A stretch of DNA of 64,000 nt from Rhodothalassiaceae bacterium (GCA_026004935.1 BPKC01000001.1:682001-746000), one strand, 5' to 3'. Positions 51,607 through 61,351 are shown, numbered from the stretch's first letter. Numbers and translations: made by a program. Notes: generated by a model not told the origin, from the letters alone.

Positions 51607-53139
51607 ATGCGCGCATTCCGGATGATGCTGGCGGCCGGGCTGGTGGTGGCGGCGGGCGCGATGGGCGCATGGCCCGCAGCCGCGGCGGAAAAGGACGGCA
51701 AGGCGGCCGCCGCCGCGCCCGAGGCGGCCCCGCGCGTCTGGCGCAAGGAGGAGACGATCGCGCTCGCCGGGCAAAAGATCGCCTACGAGGCGCGCGCGGC
51801 GACCCTCATTCTCAAGGACGACAAGGGCCGCCCGGAAGCCGAGATCTTCCACATCGCCTATCTGAAGAAGGGTGCGGATCCCGAGCGCCGGCCCATCACC
51901 TTCCTGTGGAACGGCGGGCCGGGCTCGGCGTCGCTGTGGCTGCACATGGGCGCCTTCGGGCCGAAGCGGGTGGTCGCACCCGCGGACGCGCGCGACGACG
52001 GCGGCCCGCCCTATCCCATCGTCGACAATCCGGCCTCGCTGCTCGATGTCACCGACCTCGTCTTCGTCGATCCCGTCGGCACCGGGTTTTCACGCGCGCT
52101 CGGCGAGCGCAAGAACGAGGACTTCTACGGCATCGAAAAGGATGCCGAGGCGATGGCCCGCTTCATCCGCCGCTTCCTGTCGGAGAACGGGCGGTGGAAC
52201 AGCCCGAAGTTCATCGGCGGCGAATCCTACGGCACCACGCGCACCGCCGCGGTGGTCCGCGCGCTCGAAGGCGGCGTGAATGACGTCGCACTCAACGGTC
52301 TCGTCCTGATCTCCACCATCCTCGACTTTTCGGCGCGCGCGGAGGTGCCGGGCAACGAGATGGCCTACGTCGTCCTGCTGCCGACGATGGCGGCCACGGC
52401 CTGGTACCACGGCAAGGTGAACCCGCGCCCGCCGCTTGAGGAGTTCCTCGCCGAGGCGCGGGCGTTCGCCGCCGGCTCCTATCTTCAGGCGCTGATGAAG
52501 GGTGCGGCGCTGACCGATCCCGAGCGTGCCGAGATCCGGCGCCGGCTGGCGCATTTCACCGGGCTGTCGGAGGAGTATCTCGATCGCGCGCATCTCAGGG
52601 TCGGCCTCTTCCGCTACATGAAGGAGCTGCTGCGCGATCGCGGGCTCGTCGTCGGCCGGCTGGATTCCCGCTATACCGGCCGCGACGCGGACGATGCGGG
52701 CGAGCGCCCGGAGATGGATCCCAGTTTCTACGGCATCGACGGGATCTACACCGCCGCCATCAACCGCTACCTGCGCCAGGATCTCGGGGTCGATGTCGAC
52801 CGCGAGTATCTCACGATCAGCGGGCTGGGTGCCAGGTGGGACTGGACGATCTCCGACGGGCGCCGGCCCTTCTATCTCAACCTCGCGCCCTTCATCGGCC
52901 AGGCGCTGCGCCAGAACCGGGATCTCGGCGTCTTCGTCGCGGCCGGCTGGTACGATTTCGCGACCCCCTTCTTCGGGGCGGAGCTCGCGCTCTCGCGGCC
53001 CGGCATCCCGCAGGACCGGATCGCCTTCCACTACTATCCGGCGGGACACATGATGTATGTGGAAGAAGAATCGCTGAAGCGCCTGGCGGAGGATCTGCGC
53101 GCCTTCATCCGCGCCCGCACGCACCCGCCGCGGCCCTGA
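51607..53139 (+). CDS. exported serine carboxypeptidase-like protein, peptidase family S10
   Basis: A signal peptide (1-27, ending PAAAA) is followed by an alpha/beta-hydrolase of the S10 family. It has WNGGPGSASLWLHMGAFGP (oxyanion region), VFVDPVGTGFSRA and the nucleophile in IGGESYGTTR. The catalytic Asp is near AGWYDFATPFF and the His is in AGHMMYVEEE. The length is 510 residues. It would trim C-terminal residues from peptides in the periplasm or outside. It is divergent from the peptide locus, but S10 peptidases are common nutrient enzymes in TonB-receptor-rich bacteria, so no link to the locus is assumed. Confidence 0.93.
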   Translation: MRAFRMMLAAGLVVAAGAMGAWPAAAAEKDGKAAAAAPEAAPRVWRKEETIALAGQKIAYEARAATLILKDDKGRPEAEIFHIAYLKKGADPERRPITFLWNGGPGSASLWLHMGAFGPKRVVAPADARDDGGPPYPIVDNPASLLDVTDLVFVDPVGTGFSRALGERKNEDFYGIEKDAEAMARFIRRFLSENGRWNSPKFIGGESYGTTRTAAVVRALEGGVNDVALNGLVLISTILDFSARAEVPGNEMAYVVLLPTMAATAWYHGKVNPRPPLEEFLAEARAFAAGSYLQALMKGAALTDPERAEIRRRLAHFTGLSEEYLDRAHLRVGLFRYMKELLRDRGLVVGRLDSRYTGRDADDAGERPEMDPSFYGIDGIYTAAINRYLRQDLGVDVDREYLTISGLGARWDWTISDGRRPFYLNLAPFIGQALRQNRDLGVFVAAGWYDFATPFFGAELALSRPGIPQDRIAFHYYPAGHMMYVEEESLKRLAEDLRAFIRARTHPPRP

Positions 53140-53178
53140 CCGCCCGTGGCGCCGGCGCGCCGGGGCGCGGCCGGCTGT

Positions 53179-53559
53179 TCAGTCCTCCACGATCTCGCGC
53201 GCGCCGGGCGCGGTCTCCATCAGCACGGCGAGCCGGCGGCGGTATTCCGCCTCGTCGATCTCCCCGCGTGCGAAACGTTCTCTGAGCGCGAGGATGGCCG
53301 GGTCGACGGGGCCTTCCTCCCACTCGGGAGCGATATCGTCCGATCCGCCGGTCGCCGGGCGGGTCAGCCAGTGGGCGAAGCCGGCCACCAGCGCGAGCGC
53401 GAGGAAGAACAGCAGGAACAGCATCACGGGGCCGATCCACACCCCGTGGCGCGCGCCGCCGTCAGCGGTCAGATCCACCACCGCGACGACGCCGAAGACC
53501 GGCAGGAACACGAAGCCCACCGGCCAGAGCCGGAATCGCCAGCCGCCCTTGCCGCGCAT
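53179..53559 (-). CDS. small membrane protein with C-terminal SHOCT domain
   Basis: 126 residues with two hydrophobic segments (WPVGFVFLPVFGVVAVVDL and MLFLLFFLALALVAGFAHWL). A SHOCT-type motif follows: LALRERFARGEIDEAEYRRRLAVL. GGAAGG lies seven or eight bases before the ATG at 53559; an ATG at 53574 is possible. SHOCT proteins are short oligomerisation modules of mostly unknown role. It is convergent with the S10 peptidase gene. Confidence 0.8.
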   Translation of the reverse strand: MRGKGGWRFRLWPVGFVFLPVFGVVAVVDLTADGGARHGVWIGPVMLFLLFFLALALVAGFAHWLTRPATGGSDDIAPEWEEGPVDPAILALRERFARGEIDEAEYRRRLAVLMETAPGAREIVED

Positions 53560-53756
53560 CTGATGCCCTTCCATCCGGCTGCCTCGCGACGGGAACGCCG
53601 CGGACGGCGGAATCGTTCCATGATCCGGCGGCCGCCGGCGGTTCACGCCGGGTTAAGCCGCCGGCGCGCAGATTGCGTGCCGTCGCATCGGCCCGCAGGG
53701 GCGGATGCGGCGGCAAGGGTCGGGCTCATGCGCAGCTGTTGCGGAGGAGTGCGGCC

Positions 53757-54587
53757 ATGACGATGAGGTTTTTCCCGAAGGCGATCGGATTTCTTGCGGC
53801 CACGGCGCTGACGGCGGCCGGCCTTTACGGCCGAGATGCCGCCGCGCAAGAAACGCCCCGGCTGCCGGATGAGGGACTGTTTGGGCCCCGCGCTCGCGCT
53901 GAGGCCACGCCCGCGGCGGCGCAGTCCGCCGACGCACGGGCCCAGAGCGGAGCCGCCCGCCCCCGGCTCGAGCGCGACGAGCTGCCGCGCAACTGGTATG
54001 CGGGGCTGTCGTTCCTCGGAAACTTCGTGCCGGACCAGCCGAGCACGATGAACGACACCTCGATCTTTCCGTCCGCGGGGCGGGCCGACTTCGATGCCGG
54101 CACCGGGATCTCCGGCACGCTGGGGCGCCGGATCGCCAAGGATTTCCGCGTCGAGTTCGAATTCGCCTACAACAACAACGAGTTCGACCGGTTTGCGCTC
54201 GAGGACGCCGACATCTTCGTGTTCCCGAGCTTCTTCTTCGGCCCCATCCTCGTGATCGACCCGCCCAATCTGCAGAGCTTCGACGTCGCCGTGAACGGCT
54301 ACTGGGATCTGCCGAATATCGGGCCCGTGCGGCCCTATGTGGGCGGCGGCGGCGGGATCGCCGTGATGGATGTGGCGGATGCCGCGCTGCGTGATGATAC
54401 GGACGTGGTGTGGCTGGCTGAGCTGCGCGGCGGGATCAGCTACCCGCTGCCGAGTCACCTGGAGCTCTTCCTCGGCTACCGCTACCAGATCACGGGCGAC
54501 CCGCATTTCCGCGATGCGGCCGGCAACCGCTTCCACAGCCGCTATCGCGGGCATGCGGTCGAAGGCGGGCTCAGATTCTGGTTCTGA
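53757..54587 (+). CDS. outer-membrane beta-barrel protein (OmpA/OmpW-like small barrel)
   Basis: 276 residues: a signal peptide (1-31, ending AAAQE), an Ala-rich linker, then a barrel. It shows NWYAGLSFLGNFVPDQ, GISGTLGRRIAKDFRVEFEF, GPVRPYVGGGGGIAVMD and HLELFLGYRYQITG, with a C-terminal Phe (LRFWF). The pattern is that of 8-stranded surface-antigen-like barrels. Role unknown. It is divergent from the SHOCT gene. Confidence 0.85.
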   Translation: MTMRFFPKAIGFLAATALTAAGLYGRDAAAQETPRLPDEGLFGPRARAEATPAAAQSADARAQSGAARPRLERDELPRNWYAGLSFLGNFVPDQPSTMNDTSIFPSAGRADFDAGTGISGTLGRRIAKDFRVEFEFAYNNNEFDRFALEDADIFVFPSFFFGPILVIDPPNLQSFDVAVNGYWDLPNIGPVRPYVGGGGGIAVMDVADAALRDDTDVVWLAELRGGISYPLPSHLELFLGYRYQITGDPHFRDAAGNRFHSRYRGHAVEGGLRFWF

Positions 54588-54602
54588 GCGCGGCGGCGGG
54601 CC

Positions 54603-55016
54603 TCACGCGCCGGCCTCGGCGGGGGCGGCGGCAAGCGAGTCGATCGTCCGCTTCAGGAGATCGCGCACCTCGCCCGCGATCCCGGCGAGCTTCGGATTGT
54701 CGATCGCGGCCATGGAGGCGACGGGATCCACCGCCGCCACCTCGACCCGGCCCGGCGCGATCTCCTGGACGATGACGTTGCAGGGCAGCATCGTGCCGAT
54801 CTTGTCCTCGACCTGAAGCGCCTGATGGGCGTAACGGGGATTGCAGGCGCCCAGGATCACATAGGGCCGGAAATCCGCGCCGATCTTCTTTTTCAGCGTC
54901 TTGTCGACATCGATGCGCGTGAGCACGCCGAAGCCCCGCTCGGTGAGCGCCGCCGTGACGCGCGCGATCGCGTCCTCCATCGTCGCATCCAGCACCGTCG
55001 CGAAATAGTAGCTCAT
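54603..55016 (-). CDS. DUF302 family protein
   Basis: 137 residues beginning MSYYFATVLDATMEDAIARV and including ERGFGVLTRIDVDKTLKKKI, VILGACNPRYAHQALQVEDK and LLPCNVIVQEI-like MLPCNVIVQEIAPG, all DUF302 hallmarks. DUF302 is a small homodimeric fold of unknown activity. The Cys of GACNP and of LPCNV are conserved in part of the family. It is convergent with the barrel-protein gene. Confidence 0.9.
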   Translation of the reverse strand: MSYYFATVLDATMEDAIARVTAALTERGFGVLTRIDVDKTLKKKIGADFRPYVILGACNPRYAHQALQVEDKIGTMLPCNVIVQEIAPGRVEVAAVDPVASMAAIDNPKLAGIAGEVRDLLKRTIDSLAAAPAEAGA

Positions 55017-55081
55017 GACCGCCTCCGTGGTTCGCCTTTCCGATCCATCACGTCCGCCATATATTCGAAGGCGCGAATATT

Positions 55082-56539
55082 TCAAGACCGGGATCTCGGC
55101 GGCGGCGTGGGCGGGAGCAGTACGCCGGGGTTGAGGATTCCAGCGGGATCGAGGGCGCGCTTGATGCGGCGCATGGCATCGATCCGGCCGGGATCGCCGA
55201 GCCGGGCGATCTCCTCGCGCTTCAGCCGGCCGATGCCGTGCTCGGCCGCGATCGAGCCGCCATGGGCGACGACGAGATCGTGGATCGCGCGCTGGACTTC
55301 GGGCCAGCGGGCGCGGAAGGCGCGCTGCGCATCCGCATCCGCGCCGGCGGGGGCCTGGATGTTGAGGTGGAGACTGCCGTCGCCGAGATGCCCGAAGATG
55401 CACGGCCGCGCCCCGGGCAGCTCGGCGGCGATGAAGGCCTCGGCCTCGGCAAGAAAGGCGGAAAGGGCATCAAGCGGGACCGCCACGTCATGCTTGAGCG
55501 AGGCGCCCTCCTTCTTCTGCGCTTCCGACAGGCTCTCGCGCAGCCGCCACAGCGCCCGCCGCTCGCCCTCGTTCTTGGCGATGACGGCGTCGCGGATGAC
55601 GCCGGCATCGAGTGCGGCCCCCAGCAGGTCCTCCATCGACCCGGCGAGGGCGGCCGGATCCTCGCCGGCCGCCTCCAGCAGCAGATAGGCGGGGTGGGGT
55701 GCTGGGAAGGGATCGCGGGTCGCCGGAATGTGGCGGAGCACGAGCTCGAGCCCGAAGCGCGGAAAGAATTCCGCCGCCTCCAGCCGCGCGCCCAGCCGCT
55801 TTTCGGCCTGCAGGAAGACGGAAAGCGCCCCGTCCACCGAATCCGTCGCCACAAGAGCCGCCGCAAGCGCCGCCGGACGCGGCACGAGCTGGAGCACGGC
55901 GGCGGTCACCACGGCGAGCGTGCCCTCGCTGCCGACGATGAGCGGGGTGAGCGCATAGCCCGTATTGTCCTTGTGGACGCGGCGCAGCTCGTCGATGACG
56001 GTGCCGTCGGCAAGCACCGCCTCCACCCCGAGGGTGAGCGCGCGCATGCTGCCATGCCGCAGCACATGGACACCGCCGGCATTGGTCGCGATAGCCCCGC
56101 CCACGGTTGCCGAGCCGCCGGAGGCGATGGAAAGCGGGAAGCGCAGGCCCTTGTCCGCGGCCGCGGCGTCGGCCTCGGCAAGCGTCACGCCGGCCTCCGC
56201 CACCATCAGGCGGCCCGCCTCCTCGATCCGACGGATGCGCCGCAGGCGCTGCAGCGACAGCAGCACGGACCGGCCCGTCTCGTCCGGCACGCCGCCGCCG
56301 ACCAGCCCCGTGTTGCCGCCCTGGGGAACGATGGGGATCCGCCTCGCATGGGCGACCTTGAGAGCGGCGGCGACCTCGGCGGTCGTCTTCGGCAGCAGCA
56401 GAAGCGGCGTGCGGCCATGCCAGGCTCCCCGCCACTCGACGAGATGCGGGGCGATCCGCTCCGGGTCGCGGGTCCAGGAATCCGCGGGCAGAGCCTCGGC
56501 GAATGCCGCGATCTCGGCATCCGTGAGGCCGTCCTTCAT
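55082..56539 (-). CDS. FAD-linked oxidoreductase of the D-lactate/D-2-hydroxyacid dehydrogenase (GlcD-like) family
   Basis: 485 residues. The PCMH-type FAD domain has PQGGNTGLVGGGVPDE, SGGSATVGGAIATNAGGV and LIVGSEGTLAVVTAAVL. The C-terminal FAD-oxidase domain has IFGHLGDGSLHLNI and AAEHGIGRLKREEI. It oxidises a D-2-hydroxy acid to the keto acid; candidates are D-lactate, D-2-hydroxyglutarate or glycolate. Its start overlaps the membrane protein gene by four bases (ATGA). Confidence 0.92.
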   Translation of the reverse strand: MKDGLTDAEIAAFAEALPADSWTRDPERIAPHLVEWRGAWHGRTPLLLLPKTTAEVAAALKVAHARRIPIVPQGGNTGLVGGGVPDETGRSVLLSLQRLRRIRRIEEAGRLMVAEAGVTLAEADAAAADKGLRFPLSIASGGSATVGGAIATNAGGVHVLRHGSMRALTLGVEAVLADGTVIDELRRVHKDNTGYALTPLIVGSEGTLAVVTAAVLQLVPRPAALAAALVATDSVDGALSVFLQAEKRLGARLEAAEFFPRFGLELVLRHIPATRDPFPAPHPAYLLLEAAGEDPAALAGSMEDLLGAALDAGVIRDAVIAKNEGERRALWRLRESLSEAQKKEGASLKHDVAVPLDALSAFLAEAEAFIAAELPGARPCIFGHLGDGSLHLNIQAPAGADADAQRAFRARWPEVQRAIHDLVVAHGGSIAAEHGIGRLKREEIARLGDPGRIDAMRRIKRALDPAGILNPGVLLPPTPPPRSRS

Positions 56540-57204
56540 GGCGCCGTCTCTCCAGGCGCGGGCACGGCCTCCAGCACCGCACCGCCCAGCAGGGCGAGAA
56601 TTGCGAGTTTGGCGAAGACCAGCAGATGGATGGGCGCCATCGCCGCCGTTTCGAGGTCGCCCGGCAGCGCCGGCACCAGCCAGAAGCGCGGCAGGAGCGC
56701 CGCTCCCGCCAGCGCGAGGGCGAGCAAGGCGACCGCCGGCAGGACCTCGGTGCGCGCGCGCGGGGCGGGCACGAGCACCCACCACAGCGCCGCCATCCGG
56801 AAGATGGCGAGCAGAGGTTCGATTCGCGGCGCGGCCTGCCAGCCCAGCCAGGCGAGGAAATAGGGATCCAGAGCGGCCGCGAGCATGACCAGCACGACCG
56901 GCTCGCCGCGAAAGATCCGCGGGCGAAGGCACAGGCGGGCAAGCGGCCAGGCGAGCGCGAGGGCCGCGAGCAGCCCCGTGGCCGCGACGATGAGGCGGAA
57001 GCGCCGGCCGATCAGCCAGTCCGGCTGGATCATGTAGCGCAGGACGTTGAAGCCGATCTGGATCGCGCCCGCGATCACGATGCCGAGGATGAGCAGCAGC
57101 AGGCCGCGGACAAGATATCCTCCGGCCCGCCGCAGCGCCGGGGCGCGCTGCGCGGGTGTCGGCGGCTGCCGGACGGCTTCGTGCGGCGCATGGTCGTCTC
57201 CCAT
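56536..57204 (-). CDS. multi-spanning membrane protein of unknown function
   Basis: 222 residues with about six hydrophobic segments (GYLVRGLLLLILGIVIAG, LIVAATGLLAALALAWPLA, PVVLVMLAAALDPYFLAWLG and later ones). It is coupled to the downstream FAD oxidoreductase gene by a 4-base overlap and lies 5 bases after the Sua5 gene. Family not recognised; it might anchor or serve the oxidoreductase. Confidence 0.7.
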   Translation of the reverse strand: MGDDHAPHEAVRQPPTPAQRAPALRRAGGYLVRGLLLLILGIVIAGAIQIGFNVLRYMIQPDWLIGRRFRLIVAATGLLAALALAWPLARLCLRPRIFRGEPVVLVMLAAALDPYFLAWLGWQAAPRIEPLLAIFRMAALWWVLVPAPRARTEVLPAVALLALALAGAALLPRFWLVPALPGDLETAAMAPIHLLVFAKLAILALLGGAVLEAVPAPGETAP

Positions 57205-57209
57205 GGGCT

Positions 57210-58229
57210 TTATCCCTCCCCTTCCTTTTCGCCCGATCCCGCCGCCGCGCGGATCAGCCGGTCGCGGATCGCCCGTCCCAGCCCTTCGTCGGGGATCGGG
57301 GCGACGGCGATGCGCGGCTTGGTGCTTGCCTCCGCCTCCCGCAGGAGCGCGAACAGGCGCGCGGCCGCTTCCGTCAGATCTCCCCGCTCGCTCAGGTTCG
57401 CATCGGCCCGCTGCCTGCCGAAGCCGATGTAGAACTCGTCCCGCCCGGGCCTCGTCACGTCGATCCGGAGCGGCTTCGTCGGCGCATAATGCCTCAGCAG
57501 CCGGCCCGGGGAAAGCGGCCGGTCGGGGCTGTCGGGCGCATCGCCGGCCGGCGGACCGAGCAGGGCCGCGATCTCCTCCTCCGTCACCGCGCCGGGTCGC
57601 AGCGGCCGCCAGCGCCCGTCCGCCTCCACCCGCACCACCGTCGATTCGATGCCGACCGCCGAGGGCCCGGCATCAAGGATCACCGCGACCTCCGCACCCA
57701 GGTCCGCCGCCACATGCGCGGCCGTCGTGGGGCTGACATGGCCCGAGCGGTTCGCGGACGGCGCGACCACCGGACGCCCCAGCCGCGCGATCAGCTCGCG
57801 CGCCACCGGATGGGCGGGCGCGCGCAGCGCGATCGTCGGCAGCCCGGCGGTCGCAAGCTCCGCCACGGGGGCATCCTGTCGGCGGTCGAGCACGAGGGTG
57901 AGCGGCCCGGGCCAGAAGCGGGCGATGAGGGACTCGGCGGCCGGCGGGATTTCGGCGATCCCCGCCGCCATGTCGCGACCCGTCACATGCACGATCAGCG
58001 GGTTGAAGCGCGGTCTGCCCTTCGCGGCGAAGATCCGCGCGACCGCCGCGGGGTTCAAGGCGTCGGCGGCCAGCCCGTAGACCGTCTCGGTGGGCATGCC
58101 GACGAGCCTGCCCGCCGCGAGCGCCTCCACCGCCTCGGCGAGGGCGGATTCGGCCGCCGCCGGCAGGATGCGCGCGGCGCTCCCTTCCCGGGCGGTTGCG
58201 CGGGATGCGGTTTCCGTGCGATCGGACAT
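57210..58229 (-). CDS. threonylcarbamoyl-AMP synthase (Sua5/YrdC type)
   Basis: Makes threonylcarbamoyl-AMP for the t6A modification of ANN-decoding tRNAs. The YrdC core has MPTETVYGLAADALN, KGRPRFNPLIVHV, FWPGPLTLVLDRR and SANRSGHVSPTTAAHV. The second half carries the Sua5 domain (SPGRLLRHYAPTKPLRI), so this is the long Sua5 form, 339 residues. The ATG at 58229 was chosen as the last start before the core; the frame stays open upstream. It is divergent from the acyl-CoA dehydrogenase gene. Confidence 0.94.
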   Translation of the reverse strand: MSDRTETASRATAREGSAARILPAAAESALAEAVEALAAGRLVGMPTETVYGLAADALNPAAVARIFAAKGRPRFNPLIVHVTGRDMAAGIAEIPPAAESLIARFWPGPLTLVLDRRQDAPVAELATAGLPTIALRAPAHPVARELIARLGRPVVAPSANRSGHVSPTTAAHVAADLGAEVAVILDAGPSAVGIESTVVRVEADGRWRPLRPGAVTEEEIAALLGPPAGDAPDSPDRPLSPGRLLRHYAPTKPLRIDVTRPGRDEFYIGFGRQRADANLSERGDLTEAAARLFALLREAEASTKPRIAVAPIPDEGLGRAIRDRLIRAAAGSGEKEGEG

Positions 58230-58334
58230 GGCGGCCGATGCCTTCGTCTTGCGCGGGGTGGATGACTCGCGCGCTTCCGGCATTCCTAGCGCAGCGGGGG
58301 CGCGAACCCAAGGGACGAGAGGGACAGGACGACC

Positions 58335-60107
58335 ATGACCGGATACCGCCCGCCCGTGGACGACATTCTGGCCGCGCTCGATGCGGCCGCGGGGCTTGCC
58401 GCGCTTGCCGAAACGGAACGCTTCGCCGAGGCCGGCGGCGAGCTCGCCCGCCAGGTGGTGGAGGAGGGCGGACGCATGGCGGCCGAGCTTGCCGCGCCGC
58501 TCGACCAGCCGGGAGACCGCACGGGCGCGCGCTTCGAGAACGGCGTCGTGCGCATGCCGGACGGTTTTGCGGACGTCTACCGCGCCTATTGCGAGGCGGG
58601 CTGGAACGGGATCGCCGCCGATCCCGCATACGGCGGGGGCGGGCTGCCCTTCGTGCTGGCGCTGGCGGTCCAGGAATGCTGGACGGCGGCCAACATGGCC
58701 TTCTCGCTGTGCCCGATGCTGAACCAGGGCGCGATCGAGGCGCTCTCGCAGCACGGAAGCCCCGAGCTCAAGGCCCGCTATCTGCCGAAGCTCGTCTCCG
58801 GCGAATGGACGGGGACGATGTGTCTGACCGAGCCGCAGGCGGGCTCGGACGTCGGCGCGCTCAAGACCCGTGCGGAGCCCGCGGGCGACGGCAGCTACCG
58901 CCTCTTCGGTCAGAAGATCTTCATCACCTACGGCGAGCACGACATGGCCGAGAACATCATCCATCTCGTGCTCGCGCGGCTGCCGGATGCGCCGGCCGGC
59001 ACGAAGGGCATCTCGCTGTTTCTGGTGCCGAAATTCCTGCCGGATGCGGACGGCCGGCCGGGCGCGCGCAACGATGTCGCCTGTCTGTCCATCGAGCACA
59101 AGCTCGGCATCCATGCGAGCCCGACCTGCGTGATGGGTTTCGGCGAGCGGGGCGAGGGCGCCGTCGGCTTCCTCGTCGGCGAAGAGAACCGCGGCATGCG
59201 CCACATGTTCACGATGATGAACCATGCGCGCATCAATGTCGGCCTGCAGGGGGTGGCGATCGCCGAGCGCGCCTTCCAGCGGGCGCTCGCCTTCGCGCGC
59301 GAGCGGCTGCAGGGCCGCGATCCGGTGAGCGGTGCGCATCCCGCGCCGATCATCGCGCATGCGGACGTGCGGCGGATGCTGATGCGGATGAAGGCGTTGA
59401 CGCTGGCCGCGCGCGCCATCGTCTATCACACCGGCTCGGCCGTGGACCGCGCCCATGCGCTGGCGGATGCGCAGGCGCGCGCCGCGGCCCAGATGCGCGC
59501 GGATCTGCTGACCCCCGTCGCCAAGGCGTTTTCGACGGACATCGGGGTGGAAGCCGCCTCTCTCGGCATCCAGGTCCATGGCGGCATGGGCTACATCGAG
59601 GAGACGGGCGCGGCCCAGCATCTGCGCGATGCGCGGATCGCGCCGATCTACGAGGGCACGAACGGCATCCAGGCGATGGACCTCGTCACCCGCAAGATCC
59701 CGATGGCCGACGGCGGCGCCTTCCGGGCGCTCGCGGCGGAGATCCGGGAGGAGGCGGCCGGCTGGCGGGACGGGGACCCGCGCGCGTCCTTCGCCGCCGC
59801 CATCCGCGCGGCCGCCGACCGGCTGGAGAAGGCGAGCGCATGGGTGCTGACGGCGCTCAAAGAGGGCCGCGAGCTCGACGCCCATGCCGCGGCCGCGCCG
59901 CTGGTGCAGCTCTATGGCGGGGTGGTGGGCGCCTGGCTTCTCGCGCGCGAGCCGATCGCGGCCGACGCCGAGGGTGCCGCGGCGATGCGCGCTGTGGCCC
60001 GGCGCTTCTTCATCGCGCAGATCCTGCCCGAGAAGCTCGCACAGTGGGATGCGATCACCGCCGGTGCCGACGTCCTCTATGCGCTCCCCGCCGAGGCGTG
60101 GCGGTGA
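58335..60107 (+). CDS. acyl-CoA dehydrogenase (FadE/DmdC-like, with N- and C-terminal extensions)
   Basis: 590 residues. The FAD/acyl-CoA core includes GWNGIAADPAYGGGGLPF, MCLTEPQAGSDVGALKTRA, QKIFITYGEHDMAENIIHLV and the C-terminal VHGGMGYIEETGAAQHLRDA followed by IYEGTNGIQAMDL, where the catalytic Glu lies. The size and final helical extension match the large acyl-CoA dehydrogenases of Proteobacteria. It acts in fatty-acid beta-oxidation; chain specificity unknown. No other fatty-acid gene is adjacent. Confidence 0.93.
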   Translation: MTGYRPPVDDILAALDAAAGLAALAETERFAEAGGELARQVVEEGGRMAAELAAPLDQPGDRTGARFENGVVRMPDGFADVYRAYCEAGWNGIAADPAYGGGGLPFVLALAVQECWTAANMAFSLCPMLNQGAIEALSQHGSPELKARYLPKLVSGEWTGTMCLTEPQAGSDVGALKTRAEPAGDGSYRLFGQKIFITYGEHDMAENIIHLVLARLPDAPAGTKGISLFLVPKFLPDADGRPGARNDVACLSIEHKLGIHASPTCVMGFGERGEGAVGFLVGEENRGMRHMFTMMNHARINVGLQGVAIAERAFQRALAFARERLQGRDPVSGAHPAPIIAHADVRRMLMRMKALTLAARAIVYHTGSAVDRAHALADAQARAAAQMRADLLTPVAKAFSTDIGVEAASLGIQVHGGMGYIEETGAAQHLRDARIAPIYEGTNGIQAMDLVTRKIPMADGGAFRALAAEIREEAAGWRDGDPRASFAAAIRAAADRLEKASAWVLTALKEGRELDAHAAAAPLVQLYGGVVGAWLLAREPIAADAEGAAAMRAVARRFFIAQILPEKLAQWDAITAGADVLYALPAEAWR

Positions 60108-60613
60108 GGGGCGGGGCTTTCGCCGGCCGTTCCGGCGCGCATGCGCCATGCCCTGGCTGAGGCGGGCCGCGGTCGGCCCGCGGCGGGGCGAACCCCGGCC
60201 TCGTGCGGCCGGGCTGCCCTCACAGGATCTTGAGCTGGACCAGCGTGCCGTCGGCCTGGTCGATCCCTCCGCGCGGGTGAGGCTTTCCCATGCATGCGCT
60301 TGGGCTGCGCTGGCACTCCGCTCTGGCGTGGCAGCAGTGTGTTTCGGGCAATTGCACCTGACGATCGGCGAGCGCGGGCGTCCATTTATTAGCCAGCGGA
60401 GCACTGGCCGCGAGCTTCCCGGTTATGAGGACATCTTCGAGGAAGATGTGTAAGGGTGTCTGCAGCACGAGGAATCCGCCCCTCGTACAGGGGAGTCGGG
60501 GAATCGCCATCACGACACCTGTCGCGCACGCTGCCGCATCGGCGCCTCATATCCGGGCGACCAAGACCGGCGCCAGCTACAGGTGACCGCGTGCGTACAG
60601 TCGGGGCAGATGG
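60108..60613. other. Intergenic region without convincing gene
   Basis: 506 bases after the acyl-CoA dehydrogenase gene. A minus-strand ORF at 60220-60513 ends QADGTLVQLKIL, which could be the tail of a decayed gene, but it has no ribosome site and no recognisable family. From about 60590 the composition turns AT-rich, marking the edge of the foreign-looking gene that follows. Confidence 0.4.
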
Positions 60614-60654
60614 CGAGAGAGAATAAGTATATTAGAATATGATATTCTCTCTCG
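60614..60654. repeat. 12-bp inverted repeat at the edge of the AT-rich gene
   Basis: CGAGAGAGAATA and TATTCTCTCTCG, perfect arms around a 17-base AT-only-like spacer, 13 bases after the stop of the minus-strand gene at 60668. It may end that gene's transcript, although no T-run follows on the minus strand, or be the end of the inserted segment. Confidence 0.6.
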
Positions 60655-60667
60655 TCTAAAAGTCGCC

Positions 60668-61351
60668 CTATTTTTTCCTTCCACCGAGAGTATATGCAAT
60701 CTTGTCCAACAATTTAATGTCTCCCATGTAGAATTTATCCGCCTGTTTAAGCGCATCGAGATTTATCTTATCAATCTTTCCGATAATCACGTCCCGTATG
60801 ATCGAAAGAGTGGCATGATAATGCTTCGCATTATAATTAGCATTAGAGGCGGGCAAGCGATAAAATCTTCTTGCACGACTATCAAGAGGAATGAATATAT
60901 CTGGCCGAGAGAAATGAAGCCATTTGGTTGCCGCTGTAAATGCAAAATATGAGGATTCGTTCGGTATGAGAGCATGAAATGGTCTCATGATTTCGGTAAT
61001 AGTGTCCATGTCTGGGAGTGTATCTTTGAGAGGCGGCATATCCAACAACGAATCTATGTAACCTTCTGAACTCATGATGTTTTCAGCAATTAAATTGCAG
61101 CATGTCTCCACGAAAATGGGGGGCCTACGCATTATTCCGCCATACTCAGTTGTGATCCACCATAGGGTATCAGCCAATGAGTGCGGGTTCCGCAGGTCCG
61201 CTTTCCTGAATTTTTCTCGACCCTCTTGGTCAAGTTTCACATTGGGAACGGATGGTGAGAGAAAATATCCGGAATTATACTCTCGAATGGCTTTCTGCGC
61301 CATCTGTGGTGAGATATCCTCGAAGGGATTTCGGATGGCAAAGTAGCTCAT
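60668..61351 (-). CDS. AT-rich orphan gene, protein of unknown function, 227 residues
   Basis: Starts at an ATG with GGAG six bases upstream. The codon use (many AT-ending codons) differs sharply from every neighbour, a sign of recent transfer. The product is soluble and mixed alpha/beta-helical. The stretch AATKWLHFSRPDIFIPLDSRARRF recalls, loosely, a motif (KxLHFxxPDxFPxxDSR) of HhH-like hypothetical proteins found in phage-defence and mobile regions; this is a weak recollection, not an assignment. No mobility gene is adjacent. Confidence 0.7.
   Translation of the reverse strand: MSYFAIRNPFEDISPQMAQKAIREYNSGYFLSPSVPNVKLDQEGREKFRKADLRNPHSLADTLWWITTEYGGIMRRPPIFVETCCNLIAENIMSSEGYIDSLLDMPPLKDTLPDMDTITEIMRPFHALIPNESSYFAFTAATKWLHFSRPDIFIPLDSRARRFYRLPASNANYNAKHYHATLSIIRDVIIGKIDKINLDALKQADKFYMGDIKLLDKIAYTLGGRKK

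Noticed and set aside
51607-53139. S10 peptidase as the maturation protease of the peptide locus
   Set aside because: It is divergent, separated by 424 bases, and the family is a common nutrient enzyme; nothing links it to the precursor.
60220-60513. 97-residue minus-strand ORF in the gap before the AT-rich gene
   Set aside because: No ribosome site, no recognisable sequence; at most a decayed gene tail.
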